Source: Lacrimispora sp. BS-2
Lineage (GTDB): Bacteria; Bacillota; Clostridia; Lachnospirales; Lachnospiraceae
Length of the DNA: 64,000 bases
Reading direction: 5' to 3'
NCBI RefSeq assembly: GCF_040207125.1
Contig: NZ_CP157940.1
Coordinates: 4,030,001 to 4,094,000, forward strand
The notes under the pieces were generated by a model. The model had not been told where the DNA came from and did not search any database. It saw nothing but the letters and a program-made list of their open reading frames with translations. Below, piece after piece: positions 62,197 to 64,000 of this stretch (positions are counted from its first letter, which is position 1; the number at the start of each line of letters is the position of its first letter). A program made the position numbers and the translations under genes.

Positions 62197-62648
62197 TAAT
62201 GTTTTTTACAATTATGATATTATTCATGTTAACGTATTGGCATTGTATGACGGTGTCTAGCAATGCCAATTTGTCAGAAGCCATACCCACGGATTACGGA
62301 GCTGCCGTTTGCCAATCAAGGGTAGAACAATATATCTCCCCTTTACGAACAGGAACCATAACAAGAGGAGGTTTGTGGCTCTTTGGTCTAAAGATGAGCA
62401 AAAAATTTGGGCAAAAGAGATGATTTCTCGCCCTTTTTTGAGTGCTTTTATAGATGAAAAGGTGAACTTGGTGGGCTGAAAACCAAAAATCGTTTGACTT
62501 ACAAAAAATACTTGATATAATATTTTCTATAAAAAAGCCATTCTATATATCAAAAAATTATATGAAATCATTTCAAAAATCATCAAGCAATCTAGAATAA
62601 AATCCCATTCCATTATACCAAGTATAAAACTTTGTATAGGAGGTATTT
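62197..62648. other. Intergenic region with promoter
   Basis: No convincing gene; a 74-residue open frame at 62199 lacks any recognisable feature. TTGACT (62494-62499) and TATAAT (62516-62521) with a 16-base spacer form a promoter for the ATPase gene that starts at 62649. Confidence 0.55.
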
Positions 62649-63182
62649 ATGAGACGATATATTTTAACAGGCACACCAGGTAGTGGAAAAACTTCAATTA
62701 TTAGATTATTAGAAACAATGGGTTATTTGGTTGTGGAAGAAGCTGCAACTGATATAATTGCTTTAGAGCAAGTGCAAGGCAAAGCTGAACCATGGAAGGA
62801 TGCGTCCTTTATTAATAAAATGGTAAAATTGCAAAAACAAAGGCAAGTACAGCTTTCAACTCTTCCATCTGAAGTTCAAATGTATGACCGCTCAGTTTTT
62901 TGTACATATGCTCTAAGTAAATATCTTGGATATCAACCATCTAAAGATATTATGGAAGAAATAAGAAGAATTGAGAATGAATGTATCTATCAGAAGACGG
63001 TTTTCTTTATTGAAAACTTGGGGTTTTGTCAGCCCTCAGAGGCAAGAAAAATCAACTTTGAGGAAGCCTTACGTTTTGAGCATATTCATGAAAAAACGTA
63101 TAAATCTTTTGGATATACGTGTATAAAAATTCCATCAGGAAGTGTAATTGAGCGTGCATATAAAATTATAAGTATGTTGTAA
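62649..63182 (+). CDS. AAA_28-type P-loop NTPase
   Basis: A 177-residue protein with a perfect Walker A (LTGTPGSGKTSI, residues 6-17), the segment VVEEAATDII and the YDRS motif (residues about 77-80) of nicotinamide-riboside-kinase-like/AAA_28 ATPases. Members are small predicted nucleoside or metabolite kinases of unknown target. AGGAGG precedes the start and a clear promoter lies 130 bases upstream. Confidence 0.85.
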   Translation: MRRYILTGTPGSGKTSIIRLLETMGYLVVEEAATDIIALEQVQGKAEPWKDASFINKMVKLQKQRQVQLSTLPSEVQMYDRSVFCTYALSKYLGYQPSKDIMEEIRRIENECIYQKTVFFIENLGFCQPSEARKINFEEALRFEHIHEKTYKSFGYTCIKIPSGSVIERAYKIISML

Positions 63183-63396
63183 GATTCTAAATTTCCCATC
63201 ACTTAAAGTTGGTCAAGCAAATTGAAATTTAATGGAGCAATAGGAAAGGAGGCCAGAGCCACTGGCATGGAACTATTCAATATATTGGAAGATTGCAAGT
63301 TTACCGAAACTGGTCATGATTTATTATCCCTGGCAAGGCTTAAATCATAGTCTTGCCAGGATAGTAAAGTAATTTAAAACGTTTTATCTTAATGGC
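63183..63396. other. Intergenic region with inverted repeat
   Basis: CCTGGCAAG (63329-63337) pairs with CTTGCCAGG (63352-63360), but neither strand shows a T-run. No gene. Confidence 0.4.
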
Positions 63397-63807
63397 CTAA
63401 TTAAAACGTAATAAATGTATATCATAAACTGCTTTTGTCCAACCACGACATCCAGAACATCTTGGACTTCTAGCAGTAACATATAATATGACTTTTGTCG
63501 GATATTCAATTTCAGGTACATTAGGAAAAGGCTGTATATAATTTGAAAAAATTAAAAAAACCTCATTTTCTGATCCATTTTTATTAATTGTACTTTGCAT
63601 ATTATGATTATCTAAAAAAAAGCCTTGGGGACATTGAAATATATCTTCTCTTGATCGACAACTTTTCCTTTCATTTCGGATTGTTGTTGGGTCTGTAGTA
63701 CATTCGGCAGACAGTCGTATTGTCTCACCATAGGTTAATAGGAGATTATCTAAGCTACTTGAAGTCTCAGTGCTATCAGTATCGTAATTTTGATTGGTAT
63801 CATCCAT
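63397..63807 (-). CDS. Hypothetical protein with CxxC pair
   Basis: A 136-residue soluble protein with Asp/Ser/Thr-rich start (MDDTNQNYDTDSTETSSS) and C-terminal SPRCSGCRGWTKAVYDIH. The middle (EVFLIFSNYIQPFPNVPEIEYPTKVILYVTARSP) looks beta-rich. Family unknown. The ribosome site AAGGA is rather far (14 bases). Confidence 0.5.
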   Translation of the reverse strand: MDDTNQNYDTDSTETSSSLDNLLLTYGETIRLSAECTTDPTTIRNERKSCRSREDIFQCPQGFFLDNHNMQSTINKNGSENEVFLIFSNYIQPFPNVPEIEYPTKVILYVTARSPRCSGCRGWTKAVYDIHLLRFN

Positions 63808-64000
63808 AAGACAATTATAATCCTTTAATTTAAAATAATTATAATACTATTGTATTAATAAATAATATTTATGTTACATTTTTATCAAGTAATTAAACAT
63901 ATCCAAGAGGTAAATACTATGGATCAGCAAATAGAAAAAAGTAGTATTTAAGGTAATTCTTTTTTTTATTATATTCTTTAAATGATCGGGAATATCGTAT

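Noticed and set aside
62199..62423. 74-residue frame after the DUF1801 relic
   Set aside because: No ribosome site and no similarity that I recognise; it joins relic sequence to random sequence.

Overview
The window looks like a chromosomal segment of an anaerobic, spore-former-type Clostridia, most likely Lachnospiraceae close to the Lacrimispora / [Clostridium] saccharolyticum-indolis group. This is inferred from gene content and protein style only (PotABCD with an XRE-cupin regulator, DUF3810, LytSR-CstA, glycogen/maltodextrin genes, a CarD-type regulator). I see no rRNA, tRNA or CRISPR array. The window opens inside a P-type ATPase gene.

Layout. 0-16.8 kb is ordinary backbone: the end of mgtA, a DtxR/MntR-type regulator, a V4R sensor plus diguanylate cyclase pair, two overlapping D12-class DNA adenine methyltransferases, a second P-type ATPase, a polyamine uptake operon (XRE-cupin regulator, potABCD; minus strand), a divergent lactonase-like propeller, aroC, rpiB and a beta-hydroxyacid dehydrogenase. 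17.0-26.15 kb is an imported island: a methyltransferase-MarR fusion, a Cys-rich KTR protein typical of Tn916-like elements, two half-size ABC ATPase/permeases of the YbtP/YbtQ-IrtA/IrtB type, and a FecB/FecC/FecE-type uptake system. It ends in broken remnants of a conjugative-element sigma-like gene and a TnpV-like gene. 26.2-45.8 kb is backbone again: signal peptidase, a DUF3810 protein, glgB, an MscS channel, a SIMPL lipoprotein, a maltodextrin locus (binding protein, two permeases, malQ, LacI regulator), a LytS/LytTR two-component pair beside a CstA-type transporter, and a broken cysteine-desulfidase-like gene beside an intact dicarboxylate/amino-acid symporter.

46-64 kb is AT-rich, gene-sparse and decaying. 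It holds a cold-shock gene, a CarD-family regulator with an apparent ATT start, IS66 debris containing a complete ISL3-type element (perfect inverted repeats and an 8-bp target duplication), an HD-GYP scrap, a wrecked cheV in front of an intact chemoreceptor, a LacI regulator, a cupin, a sorbosone-dehydrogenase-like propeller, an MBL-fold hydrolase, an IS200-type element, a broken DUF1801 gene, and several small or unknown genes including two absent from ordinary ORF calls.

How the genes work together. The best candidate for a little-described system is the 17-26 kb island. It encodes what looks like a complete envelope import route (lipoprotein, permease and ATPase, plus a heterodimeric ABC pair of a type known to import metallophores). 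Its first gene fuses an S-adenosylmethionine methyltransferase to a MarR DNA-binding domain, behind a promoter with a MarR-like palindrome. The substrate (siderophore, haem or corrinoid) cannot be read from sequence. Secondary points of interest are the LytTR boxes in front of the CstA transporter, the FokI-like orphan methyltransferase pair, and the V4R plus diguanylate cyclase unit.
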